Part shown: piece by piece, positions 1 through 9,505 of the stretch
How the letters are laid out: each line of letters begins with the position of its first letter
Position numbering within the stretch: position 1 is the stretch's first letter
Source of the DNA: Antrodiella citrinella
Taxonomy: Eukaryota > Basidiomycota > Agaricomycetes > Polyporales > Steccherinaceae
Assembly: GCA_004802725.1 (NCBI GenBank)
Contig: SGPM01000526.1
Location: forward strand, 1-13,649
Direction: 5' to 3'
DNA length: 13,649 nt
Program-made: the position numbers and the translations under genes
The notes under the pieces: generated by a model
What the model was told of the DNA's origin: nothing
Database searches by the model: none
What the model saw: only the letters and a program-made list of their open reading frames with translations

Positions 1-329
1 CAGTATGAGCTGTTGGCAATACCGGAGAGTCTAGAACCTGTACACCAGGCTTGTTGAGACCTGTATCTTCTAGCGTTCATACTGTTTGGAACGCACCTTC
101 CACATCTCATCGAGGACCACCTGAGCCTCTTCTGTGGAGGCCAAAGGTTGCTCGACATCGTCGGTACGACGCAGAGCAGTCGACATGAAGTGCGCTATCG
201 CCGACTCGGGTGGCTATCAGTTTTCAGTGTCAAAGCTGTGGTCGCGATATGAATGAGTAGTTTACTGACGGTTGTGATGGAAGAGTTGTTGGATCTTGGA
301 CTGGACGGAGTGCTAGCGTCCGAGTCCAT
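1..329 (-). CDS. 5' end of a protein-kinase-family gene, paralog of the kinase-WW-HECT gene (partial, runs off left edge)
   Basis: Inferred exons on the minus strand are 329-270, 213-97 and 37-1, with introns 269-214 (gtcagt..tag) and 96-38 (gtgcgt..cag). The first 71 residues or so match the N-terminus of the kinase-WW-HECT gene that starts at 9947 on the other strand. That includes ITT at the end of exon 1, SAIAHFMSTALRR in exon 2, and VLDSPVLPTAHT in exon 3. Exon 2 carries two extra codons (CCC GAG) relative to the other copy. Positions 1-204 are identical to the reverse complement of 10064-10267. The kinase core and any WW-HECT half would lie outside the window, so it cannot be said whether this copy is a plain kinase or also a chimera. 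The start at 329 is chosen because the ATG and its CAAC context are shared by both copies. Confidence 0.7.
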
Positions 330-645
330 GTTGAAGAACAGTATCGACGTTGCTCGCTACGTGTATCGTTACGAGCTATGGGCCCAGTGCACATGGAAAC
401 TTTCGTCTGAATGCCTTGTCGTGAAGTAAATCGGGGTACAGCGGTGAGCTTTGGCTCAATACGCAGCTCCCTCCGTGCAGTGTTCGCAGCCTTCGTAGCT
501 GAAAGACTTGAAGTGTATCAGATGCTTGATCGTCGAAGTTCGCAGTCAGAAGTTGTACAACAGTTTGTATACTGTGCAAGGAGAGCAAGATCAGCGTCTC
601 CGAGTCATCAGGCAGCGACGGAACGTCAAGTTCCTTCCCATGCTT
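1..645. repeat. Left arm of a long imperfect inverted duplication (partner 9620-10267)
   Basis: This arm matches the reverse complement of 9620-10267. The match is perfect for positions 1-204 (position p pairs with 10268-p). It is patchy but clear beyond that: the shared start-codon region near 329, a block at 411-422, a block at 514-528, and a 20-bp exact match at 624-643. Arm lengths agree to within a few bases (645 and 648). The arm contains the kinase 5' end on the minus strand and a small degraded gene on the plus strand, so it is a duplicated divergent gene pair rather than a transposon terminus. The true arm end to the left lies outside the window. Confidence 0.85.
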
Positions 646-693
646 GTCGTCTCTGTATATCATTCATCTATGTACTCCCTAATAACGACCTAA
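395..693 (+). pseudogene. Degraded copy of the small unidentified gene found at 9506-9878
   Basis: Three translated blocks resemble the minus-strand reading of 9506-9878: CLVVK (around 411), VYQMLDRRSSQSE (around 512-550), and GTSSSFPC (around 619-645). Here the blocks fall in different frames. The first is interrupted by a TAA where the other copy has CAA, and about 40 extra bases separate the first two. No single open frame or convincing intron set joins them, so I read it as a broken copy, though an unrecognised spliced gene cannot be excluded. It is divergent from the kinase 5' end at 1-329. I do not recognise the protein family. Confidence 0.45.
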
Positions 694-801
694 TCAAAAC
701 GAAAGGATTCAATTCACAAAGAATGTGACGAGAGTAGCGAAAGACTACAGTCTTTATGTCCCCCAACCCCTCTCAAGACCGATACACCAGTTATAACCTC
801 T

Positions 802-3169
802 TTACTCCTTGACATCCGGGTCTTCCGTGGCAACAGAGGCACGTTGTCTCAACCCAGATGGACCGGCGGTGGAAGCGGGCTCGTCGGCAGCACGGAATGT
901 GTACTCAACGAGGCTTTCTCGGAGCCATTTGGACTGCGGGACAAAGTACCAACTCAAGACACCGAATATGGTAACAACACCAAGGATGACCGGTGCGAAG
1001 TTGAAGGTAGCCGCCGTGACGGGGAAGAAGAAAGGCGAAATTTGAGTCTAGATCAGGGCAAATGATGAGCAAACATCCTATGCAGGTTATATGATGACGC
1101 CACTCACAGCAAGGATCAGTCCGTTGAACAGGATAGCGGCAATGTACATTGGCTTCCGCCATCTTCCCAGGTAGAAATGAGACGATTTGAAATCGTCCGG
1201 AGTCATCGTCAACCTTAACAAGGCGATGAGACCGTATGCGGCAGTCGTAGGTATTCCTCCAGCGGAGATGAGAGAGGTGAATGCGACTTGAGAAGGAATA
1301 ATGGTGCACAAGAGGCATGCACCAAAGATGAACATGATCGTGACAGCGTTCTTGGGCTGTTTGTTCGAATCGACCTGGCCAATCCATCTCGACATCGGGA
1401 GAACACCATCACGAGCGACGGCATAGATGAGACGGGAAGCAGCTACGATAGCGACACTGGTGCTCTGAAATGCATATTAGCCTATGGTGCAACTCTCAAC
1501 GATATCGTCACGTACCAAAATAAGGCCAAGAACAGCGATGATCGTCATGAAAATGCTGGGACCTTTGCCCAAGGCCAGCGCATAGATCTGGACGAAAGGC
1601 TGAGGTGCATCCAAGGCGAAGAATACGTCCAGATCTGGAGTGCAGAATAGGAACAGGATGGTCGTAGCGAAACCGAGGACACCAGTAGCGACCACACTGG
1701 TGATGATCCCACGGCCAGCGACCACACTGGCATTCTTCGTTTCCTCTGCAATGTGACCAGAGGCATCAAACCCGATCATGGTACCGGCGGAGAACAGGAA
1801 GGAAAGAATCCAGTTCCACGCTGCGGGAGCACCGGTTCCGTTATCTAGAGAGCACAATAAGTTTCCGGTAGATGCATTCAAACGACATCTTAAACATACA
1901 GGACATGGTGAAGACATCTTTCGCAGAGCGGAAACCGTACGTCCTGGAGACGCCGATGGGGAGCCAGATCACGCAAAGCAAGAAGTCGAGTATATACAAC
2001 CCGACAGAAATTCGGAAAATCCTGGAGTACCACCGGGGAGGTATATAGTTGATAGCGATAGCGCAGCAGAGGATGCCCTCCGAGATCGCCCAAATGACGG
2101 CTCTCCATTTGACGTTGTCGTAAGTGGTGCCTCCGGGGAAATCAATGTCCCATACCGAAATCTCCGACACGATATAATTGGCGGCAGTCTACGATAACGA
2201 CACAACATCAGCTTTGTTTACACATGGACAAATGATGTCTTACCTGACAATTACCAGCAGCGAAGGTCATCCAGGCTGTGCAGGACCACCAGGCTACGAT
2301 GAAACCGAAGAATCGGCCGTACTTAGGCCCAGCACTTTCAGCGGCCCAGATATAAATGGAACCGCTGATAGGCAGGGCAGAGCAAATCTCGGCCAGAACC
2401 ACGGCTGTGATGAACATGAAGATCATCGAGATGATGTAAGTTGACCTGCCAATTTGCATGAGATACGCCGTGTGCTGAGTTTTGTATATACCAACCACAC
2501 TGCCATAGGACCGCCAGCGAGAAGACCCAAGAATATGCCGGCTCTAGAAGCGCGGAGTGAGTGGTTATAAATTACGCTTGAAACCCACAGCACGGACCTG
2601 ACACCTCCAATGAAGTTGAGGGCGACGAAACTAGCAGCGAAACTCTCGAGGAGATGCCAGCTACGATGCAAAGTCTATGCGACAAGACATGGAGTCAGTA
2701 ACGGGTATAACAAATCTATTATACGAAAGGCCTTACTGGCTTGTAACCTAATTTTCGCTAAAGAAAAACATCAGTACGCTGCTACCAGTCCCTCATGAGG
2801 GGCGAGTAATAAAGGCTACACTGGGGGCTTCCCTACGCAGGTCTCAGCGCTGATCAGGTTCGAACGGTATACTCTCAATCCCTATGCTCTCCTCTGCACG
2901 CTCGACAGAACCGACGACCCAACTTCGGATACGGTCGACAAAGCGAGAGATACAGTCTCAAAACACAAGGATACCCGTAGCCTTGTCCAGTTCACCACTA
3001 GAAACGGACGTTACCGATGGTAAAGTCCCACAGCCGCCATTCAACACCGCATAAGTTGGTCCCCCTTCAGCATGTCCTATGCTATTACCAGCTGGAGTTC
3101 ATCTTCGTCGAGGATGGAACCATTCTCGGAGTCACCCTTGACAGAGTTTGAGGCGTCTTCTTCTTGCAT
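802..3169 (-). CDS. APC-family amino acid / GABA permease (fungal Uga4-like type), complete, 9 exons
   Basis: Exons on the minus strand: 3169-3089, 2757-2737, 2674-2598, 2543-2496, 2445-2244, 2188-1900, 1844-1516, 1464-1108, 1047-802. They total 1650 nt, giving 549 residues and TAA at 802-804. It is a plasma-membrane or organelle transporter that moves amino acids or GABA across the membrane, with about 12 membrane segments expected. Family signatures in order: an acidic N-terminus ending EDELQL; LGYKP (30-34); the first membrane region with ALNFIGGVR and GLLAGGP; SALPISGSIYIWAAESAG; GFIVAWWSCTAW; FDASGHIAEETKNAS; SRLIYAVARDGVLP; and a hydrophilic tail ending in DPDVKE. The start is chosen because ATG 3169 lies 96 bp behind a TATATAA box and gives the acidic N-terminus typical of the group. 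The first intron is 331 bp whereas the others are 50-62 bp, and exon 2 is only 21 nt. Substrate cannot be read from the sequence. Confidence 0.9.
2758..3088 (-). other. Unusually long first intron (331 bp) of the permease gene
   Basis: The donor is gtaata just after the codon for Leu27 and the acceptor is ctttag before the 21-nt exon 2, with a branch-like ctgat nearby. All other introns of this gene are 50-62 bp. Stop codons interrupt the frame reading through it, and I could not find a convincing extra coding exon inside. It contains two perfect palindromes, a 12-bp one at 2790-2801 and a 10-bp one at 2844-2853. It may hide an alternative first exon, a regulatory element or a small insertion. 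Confidence 0.6.
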
Positions 3170-3264
3170 GACGGAGGCTTTAAAGGAAAGAAGGCCTTTG
3201 CAGGCGTTGAGACGGTTGAGTAGAGAGGAGAAAGAGGGCGAAGAAGGAACGAAAATTTCCCGGG

Positions 3265-3271
3265 TTATATA
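3265..3271 (-). promoter_or_regulatory. TATA box of the permease gene
   Basis: The minus strand reads TATATAA here, 96 bp upstream of the chosen permease ATG at 3169. That leaves room for a leader of roughly 50-70 bases. No equally good TATA box is seen for the methyltransferase on the plus strand. Confidence 0.6.
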
Positions 3272-3286
3272 GGTCTCCGTTATCGC

Positions 3287-3331
3287 ACGCGTACGAGCGC
3301 TAGTAGTTGTTTTTGCCACGCGTATGAGCGT
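3287..3331. promoter_or_regulatory. Pair of ACGCGT (MluI cell-cycle box-like) elements in direct repeat
   Basis: ACGCGT occurs at 3287-3292 and 3318-3323, each followed by AyGAGCG, so a 13-base unit is repeated 31 bp apart. ACGCGT is the core of the MCB element bound by the MBF complex at G1/S in yeasts. Binding here is inference only. Either divergent gene could be controlled. Confidence 0.4.
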
Positions 3332-3472
3332 CTAATGGCATGCATCTCCTCCTCGAGCTCTTTGTTACTGTATAACTCTTGTCATTGTCTCGTCCCGTTC
3401 CGTTCCACTTTACTTAACTCTCGTATAATCTGTTGGATACATCTTGCTCTGGCTGTACGTTTTACTTCTCAC

Positions 3473-5665
3473 ATGCCTGCGTTTGATCCCGTTCGAGATG
3501 CCGTCCTCAACTCTCCAATCACACAAACAAGGCCACTTCCTTCCAGGATACACCTCGACCTCTCCTCGCTCTCCAATGGACCAAATCCATCGCCCACAGG
3601 CTCGGACTCGGCCATATTGACTGCCAGTCCACTTACTCGCAGAGCCACCGACCTTTCCATGCTTCTCAATTCCGATTCCGTAGAGCCTTCCTCCATGGGT
3701 ACACCACTCTTCACACCTACTACACCTCGCGCACCCATCAACTTCTCGCATCTCCTTCACAATGACTCACCATCCTATCCCAACGAGGACGCGCTCAGCC
3801 ACGCTACCCCGCTGCGGAGGCGATCGTCCGCAGAATCGTCCTCCTACTTTCCTCAAACCGAATTCAGTGGTCGTGCCTTCGGCTCTGTCCCTCCTCTCAC
3901 ACCAAGTCCTCTTCCGTTCCCTGTCAGTTCACCATCCCCATCAGGCCCGTCGCGACCTGCGACGTCCGGATCCAACGCATCTCGCCCGTCTGCATCCCCT
4001 CCCACTGCGAAACAACTTCTGCCAAAGCGACCACATTCACCGAAAGAGATGCCCCCGCCTCCAGTGCCAACTCAGTTGTCCGTGCTGCCTCGACCACAAT
4101 CGCCGCCTCGAAAATCTAATATTCCGTACGCACCACGGCGCCGTATATCAGCACCCGCGTCTGTTCTGAAGCCTCTCACTCCAGCTGAGATTGAGTGGTA
4201 CAAGAACTATCCGGGAGGTATAGGCTCGCAGGTTTTGAAGAGCAAGCGGAAACGCGCAGACTCTCAGGAGGCGGATGCCGACGGCCCGCCCTCCAAGAAA
4301 GCCAAAGACGTCAAATTGGTGGCGGAGCACTGTCAGTGATCTCAGACCTTTTTCTGCTGTGGCGAGCACTTATCCGTACACACCAGACAACGCGCGTCCA
4401 GAGGTTGGTGTGCAACAACGGAATGAATCACCAATCATTGGTTTGAAGAACTTCAACAATTGGGTGAAAAGCGTATTGATTTCGCAATTCGCGCATCCCG
4501 TGTTGGCTGAGAGTCCCAACTCCGGCCCCTATGCGCAGACGGGACCCGTCAGCATGCGAGCTCGTCCAATGGGTCGAGGTGCTGGCAAGGTGCTAGACAT
4601 GGGTTGTGGCAAAGGTGGCGATTTGACGAAATGGGCGAAGGCGCGGATTAAAGAATACATCGGTGTCGGTGAGTTGCATGTGTTCTATGGCAGGCGTCAG
4701 GACTGACGCTTATATGTCAGATATTGCCGCTGTCTCTGTTGACCAGGCGCGTGAACGCTATAGTACACTACGAGGTCCAAAATTCTCTGCTGCCTTCGCT
4801 GCCGCGGACTGTTACACCCAGCTGTTATCCGCCAGTTTACCTCCGTCCATGACGCAGAGCATCCTACCACCTCATGGGCAGCCATTTGACGTCGTGTCGA
4901 TGCAATTTTGCATGCATTATGCTTTTGAGAGCGAGTATAAGACTAGGACCATGCTTCAAAATGTAAGCAATTGGCTCAGACCAGGCGGTGTGTTCGTGGG
5001 TACGGTGCCGAATGGTGCACAGCTTCTGTGAGTTGCACCATGTTATTTGCATGTCTCTGACATCTGATACCCCTGCCTCCTTCAGAGAGCGGTTGAATGG
5101 CATACCTGCGAATGCCAGTGAACTTTCCTTCGGCAACGATGTCTACACAATTCGGTTCGATGAGCGCGTACATCATGGTGTATATGGACATCGATATTCT
5201 TTCTATCTCAAGGACGCGGTGGACGATGTTCCTGAGTACGTCGTACATTGGGATCATTTCTTAACGTGAGTAGCGATGCTATACAGGATGAAAATAGCCT
5301 GATTATACTCCGTATCAGGACAGCGGCAGAGTATGGCTTGCACGTCAAATACAAGAAGGAGTTTCACCAGGTTTTTGCTGACAATCAAGAGCATGCCGAC
5401 TTCGGACCGTTGTTGCAGCGTATGAGGGTGGTCGACGGCAATGGTGAAAGCCATATGGACGAAGACCAGTGGGAAGCAGCCAGTGAGTGTCTGCTTACGT
5501 CTCCCAGCGTCCGTAGTCGCAGTAGTACGCCGGTACATGTCGTTATTCCATGTATCGGTATCGTCATCCTTTTGTCTTCTGGGCTCACATCGTCCTTCTG
5601 CGCATCGCTGACAATATCTCTTCCTCATAGACATATACATCGCATTTGCTTTTGAGAAGCGGTGA
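3473..5665 (+). CDS. ABD1: mRNA cap guanine-N7 methyltransferase (Abd1/RNMT type), complete, 6 exons
   Basis: Exons: 3473-4331, 4387-4668, 4721-5027, 5086-5265, 5319-5482, 5631-5665, giving 608 residues. The enzyme transfers a methyl group from S-adenosylmethionine to N7 of the guanosine cap on nascent mRNA in the nucleus. Residues 1-286 are a Ser/Pro-rich low-complexity region ending with a likely nuclear localisation signal (KSKRKR at 256 and SKKAK near 276). The catalytic domain begins with VAEHYNARPE and the family motif SPIIGLKNFNNWVK. It continues with the SAM-binding loop VLDMGCGKGGDL (355-366), then EYIGVDIA, FDVVSMQFCMHYAFES (cap/SAM pocket), LRPGGVFVGTVPNG, and the conserved C-terminal IYIAFAFEKR. 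Yeast Abd1 is 436 residues, so the extra length is the N-terminus. The start at 3473 begins MPAFDPVRDAV. The last intron (5483-5630, 148 bp) is longer than the others. Confidence 0.95.
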
Positions 5666-6090
5666 CATGACACCGCTCCGGGCATCCTCTTCTGACCGAT
5701 GAAAAACTCGGGCGAGATTATGGTTGGGTGCTACAGTGTTCCACGGGTGATTGAGGAAGTACGATTAGCCTTCCAACGTAACCTGTGAACATGTACGAAT
5801 TGGATACCAATTGCACTGGACGCTGTAACATAGCTCTGAGGTGTGAGTACCTCCGGTTTCGTACGAAGGAATCCGAAAGAAGACCGGGCCGACGGCGCGT
5901 TGGCGTGAGAATATGTACAAACGCCCGGCAAGAGGCGCAGTCAGTATAGGCGCTAAAGTCGTTGACGATCCCTCTCTCATTGTCAAAACGTCTCTCCTCG
6001 TCGTTGCCCTCGATAGCGACACTACTGTCGCCGTCCCAGCCGCATTTCAGAAGGCCTTGCTTCCTTTCAGTCCGTCAGTTCGGCTCAGCC
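5666..6090. other. Intergenic region: 3' end of cap methyltransferase and promoter/leader of RSP5
   Basis: No coding exon is supported in these 425 bp. Open frames present are short and lack recognisable domains. The last 100 bases or so before the RSP5 start are pyrimidine-rich on the plus strand, as expected for a fungal leader, and contain several tttcag-like sites, so a 5' leader intron is possible. No clear TATA box was found. Confidence 0.5.
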
Positions 6091-9075
6091 ATGTCGGCTG
6101 CTCCCAGCGCACAGTATGTCCCCTCTCATAATCTCATTAGTAAGATGATTCCCAACATTGTTCGCTCCTTCCCCCTCGTCCTCGCAGGAAGAAGATTAGG
6201 ATTACCGGTATGTTCTACTATGCTCTTTGCGAGGGCGTCATCACTGACCGCTCTGGTCCATTCGTAGTGGTCGCTGCCGATGGTCTCTCCAAGCGCGAAG
6301 TGTTCCGCCTTCCGGACCCGTTTGCTGTAATCACCGTCGATGCGGAGCAGACCCATACTACTAGTGTTATCAAGAAGACCTTGAACCCATACTGGAACGA
6401 AAGCTTTGATATGTGTGTACACTTTCGGGCTCGCCCTTGTACTCGATCTAGTATTCATGCGTGTTGCCACAGTACCGTGAAGGACTCGTCTGTCATTGCG
6501 GTGCAGATATTTGACCAGAAGAAGTTCAAGAGGAGGGATCAGGGTTTTTTGGGTGTGGTCAACGTTCGTGTGAGCGACGTGATAGACTTGGATTTGGGTG
6601 GTCATGGTGCGTCCTCTCATTTTCACAATCACACTTGATCTAACTTGTGACCTCAGAGATGCTTACTCTGGACCTTAAGAAGTCCAACGACAACCTCGTC
6701 GTTCACGGGAAGCTTATCATATACCTCTCAACGAATATCAGTCAACCTATCAACAACCCAACTGGCTCTCCTGCTGCAGACGGATCTGTTGTAGACAACG
6801 CCAGCTCCGCCAATCTCGCTGCCAGTAACAGCAACCTCTCTCGTACGCCTTCACACAATACAGGTGCCGCTGACAATGCGAGCGTCCACGTTACTATGCC
6901 TACCCCTAGCGCAACCCCTGCTGCTGCGACCGTTCCGTCGCCCGAACCACAAGCACCAATCTCGGCGTCTAATCCCACGCGACCAGTTTCTTCCGGCAGT
7001 GCAGTCTCCCCCTCCGCTCAGACCCAAGCACCCACCACCTCCGCCGGTGCGAACGCACAAGCGGCGTCTAACAACAACGCTCAGATGCGCAACTTCAACC
7101 CTCACGAAGACCAATATGGTCCCCTTCCCGGAGGGTGGGAGCGCAGGATCGACCCGCTTGGTCGTACATACTACGTAGATCACAACACTCGCAGCACGAC
7201 ATGGAACCGGCCATCGGCAAGTCAGACTGTCAACACCAACGCCCAGGATGGCGAGACGAATGCCGCTCGCGATCAGCACAATCGTCGTATTTTGGCCGAC
7301 GACATGTTGGAAGCAAACAACTCTGGCAACGTGACCCGTGCGCCCTCAACTGCGCCCCCCGCGGCCAACACCGCCGCAGCCGCTGTGATGGCAAGCGGCA
7401 ATGTCACAACTTCTGGAGCTGGTCCTCTTCCCGCAGGATGGGAAGAGCGATACACCCCTGAAGGGCGACCTTACTATGTTGATCACAACACTAGGACGAC
7501 GACCTGGGTTGATCCCCGCCGGCAGACTGTTATCCGCGTTATGGGTCCCAACGGGCAAAACGCCGCTCTCCAGCCCCAGACTATTTCTCAGCTGGGTCCT
7601 CTTCCCTCAGGATGGGAGATGCGTCTCACTTCAACCGCTCGGGTTTACTTCGTGGATCACAACACGAAGACGACTACTTGGGACGATCCTCGCCTGCCCT
7701 CGACTCTGGATGCGAACGTGCCTCAATACAAACGTGACTTCCGAAGGAAGCTCATCTACTTCAGGAGTCAGCCCGCCATGCGTGCTCAGCCTGGAAACTG
7801 CCAGGTTAAAGTTCGCCGTAATCATATCTTCGAGGACAGTTATGCAGAAATCATGAGACAGACACCGAATGATCTGAAGAAGCGTCTCATGATTAAGTTC
7901 GACGGAGAGGACGGTCTTGATTATGGAGGTCTTTCCAGGTACGTTTTAATACTTTTCGGAGGGTTCGTAGTACTGACTAATAGCTTAGGGAGTTCTTCTT
8001 CCTGCTCTCGCATGAGATGTTCAACCCATTCTACTGTCTCTTCGAGTATTCGGCACATGACAACTACACCCTGCAGATTAACCCTGCATCTGGTGTTAAC
8101 CCTGAGCACTTGAACTACTTCAAGTTCATTGGTCGTTGCCTAGGCCTTGGTATTTTCCACCGCAGGTTCTTGGACGCGTACTTCATTACCGCGTTCTACA
8201 AGATGATTCTGAAGAAGAAGGTCACTCTCGCTGACTTGGAGAGTGTCGACGCTGAACTGCATCGCGGTTTGACTTGGATGCTGTGCGTAGTGCCTTCGTG
8301 CTTTGTTCGACGAAAAGAATATTCACCCTCATTGCAGTGACAATGATATCACGGATGTCATCGACGAGACCTTTACCACCACCGAGGAGCGATTCGGTGA
8401 GATGGTGACTGTTGAGCTCAAGCCCGGAGGTGGCGACGAGCCGGTCACAGAAGATAACAAGAAGGAGTATGTCAACTGTGTGGTGGAGTACCGTATCAGC
8501 AAGCGTGTCAAGGAGCAGTTCGACGCTTTCATGTCTGGCTTCAGCGAGCTCATCCCGCAGGAGCTCGTCAATGTCTTCGACGAGCGCGAGTTGGAGCTGT
8601 TGATTGGTGGTATGTCCGAGATTGATGTGTACGTGTCTCACTTCATACTCGAAGCGCATATGCTAATCTGCATGATTTAGCGATGACTGGAGCAAGTTCA
8701 CCGACTATCGTGGCTACGAAGTCAACGACGAAGTCATTCAATGGTTCTGGCAGTGCATTCGCAGCTGGCCACCTGAACGCAAGTCTCGTCTGCTTCAGTT
8801 CGCGACTGGCACGTCTCGTATTCCCGTCAACGGGTTCAAGGATCTCCAGGGCTCCGATGGTCCCAGAAGATTCACTATTGAGAAGTCTGGTGACCCAAGC
8901 CAACTACCAAAGAGTCATACATGCTTCAACCGCATTGACTTGCCACCGTACAAGGATTATAACACGTTAGAGCAGAAGTTGACGTTGGCGGTAGAGTGCG
9001 TATGGTTTTCTTTGGTCTCCGTATTATGCTGATCTGCTTCGCTACAGGGAAACTGTTGGCTTCGGTCAAGAGTAA
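6091..9075 (+). CDS. RSP5: Rsp5/NEDD4-type HECT E3 ubiquitin ligase (C2-WW-WW-WW-HECT), complete, 9 exons
   Basis: Exons: 6091-6113, 6188-6207 (a 20-nt micro-exon), 6268-6412, 6473-6606, 6657-7938, 7989-8282, 8338-8628, 8681-8995, 9048-9075; 843 residues. The ligase attaches ubiquitin to membrane proteins and other substrates, many recruited through PPxY-bearing adaptors. An N-terminal C2 domain (about 10-125; [35 protein letters not shown]) binds phospholipids. A Ser/Ala/Pro/Thr-rich linker follows. The WW domains start with GPLP at 262, 363 and 421. The HECT domain fills about 500-843, with [14 protein letters not shown] and the catalytic Cys in [11 protein letters not shown] at residue 811. 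Thirty-two residues follow the Cys, the same as in yeast Rsp5 (C777 of 809). It ends ETVGFGQE with the -4 Phe. It is the evident parent of the WW-HECT half of the gene at 9947-13206. Confidence 0.97.
7595..9075 (+). repeat. WW3-HECT segment of RSP5, parent copy of a direct duplication (partner 11805-13206)
   Basis: From the GPLP of WW3 to the C-terminus the protein aligns almost without gaps to the WW-HECT part of the downstream chimera, with a single one-codon insertion near SGVNPEH. The three introns inside the aligned HECT region (7939-7988, 8283-8337, 8629-8680) sit at the same codons and phases as those of the partner (12146-12194, 12492-12546, 12838-12884). The last RSP5 intron (8996-9047) has no counterpart. 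Confidence 0.9.
8922..8924 (+). other. RSP5: Catalytic cysteine codon of the RSP5 HECT domain (Cys811)
   Basis: TGC lies in the context [13 protein letters not shown], which matches the conserved thioester-forming cysteine of the HECT C-lobe. It is the reference point for the Cys-to-His change in the neighbouring chimera at 13126-13128. Confidence 0.95.
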
Positions 9076-9505
9076 AGTCACGAAAGCCCACGACAGTCAC
9101 GCCGGAAGGATTTTTTGTGTTCGCCCTCACTTATCTCCCACACCCCACCGTTCACTCATGATATCCTATGCACCGTTTTTGGATTGCACATGTTCCCATA
9201 ATGTCTTCGCGACGCCTCTCCCCATGCCTCGTCCCGTCTGTATCTATTTCTCTTTGCCTGCCTCTTACACTGGCTTTCTCGCTCTCGGTGTTGGTCTCTA
9301 TGATGTTCTTCTTTTTATCCGTCTCTATCTGTCTTTCGTCTCGTGTGCTCTGTTACTTTACACGGTGACAATTTCTTCCCGATGTGTAGCAACGGACGTT
9401 TCTACCACAGCACGATGCAAGCTTTTTACACTGTAACATGATGCGAAAAGTGGCTATTCCTGCCGACTGCATAAAGCCACAACGCTCAATGTCCACCTTC
9501 CCTTC
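9076..9505. other. 3' region of RSP5, no gene seen
   Basis: The stretch is pyrimidine-rich on the plus strand (tct/ctt runs between 9120 and 9360). Its open frames have no recognisable domain, and the longest, ending near 9436, is simply the retained last RSP5 intron read on in another frame. I read it as the 3' untranslated region of RSP5 meeting the 3' end of the small minus-strand gene. Confidence 0.5.

Larger units (their letters stand above)
3170..3472. promoter_or_regulatory. Shared divergent promoter between permease (-) and cap methyltransferase (+)
   Basis: The two start codons face away from each other and are separated by 303 bp. The stretch holds a TATA box for the permease and two ACGCGT elements. 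Closer to the methyltransferase it becomes pyrimidine-rich on the plus strand (3340-3472), as is common in fungal promoters and 5' leaders. An in-frame ATG at 3335 exists upstream of the chosen methyltransferase start, but it adds a hydrophobic, unconserved-looking stretch, so I treat this part as leader. Confidence 0.6.

Noticed and set aside
1..645. Inverted arms as termini of a DNA transposon or LTR element
   Set aside because: The arms are internal parts of two genes in the same exon-intron layout, no transposase or reverse transcriptase lies between them, and the enclosed genes are ordinary.
2857..2865. tRNA B-box-like GGTTCGAAC inside the permease intron
   Set aside because: The flanking bases do not form a T-arm stem on either strand, and no A box, anticodon arm or acceptor stem was found at the right spacing.
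3335..3472. In-frame upstream ATG extending the cap methyltransferase N-terminus
   Set aside because: The extra residues are hydrophobic and Ser/Cys/Leu-rich, coming from a pyrimidine-rich leader. The next ATG (3473) gives a plausible N-terminus and a better promoter distance.
6126..6632. 168-residue minus-strand open frame under the RSP5 C2 exons
   Set aside because: It is antisense to conserved C2-domain coding exons, has no recognisable domain, and spans RSP5 introns.
8996..9436. 146-residue plus-strand open frame after RSP5
   Set aside because: It begins in the last RSP5 intron and reads the pyrimidine-rich 3' region; its Leu/Ser/Phe-rich content reflects base composition.
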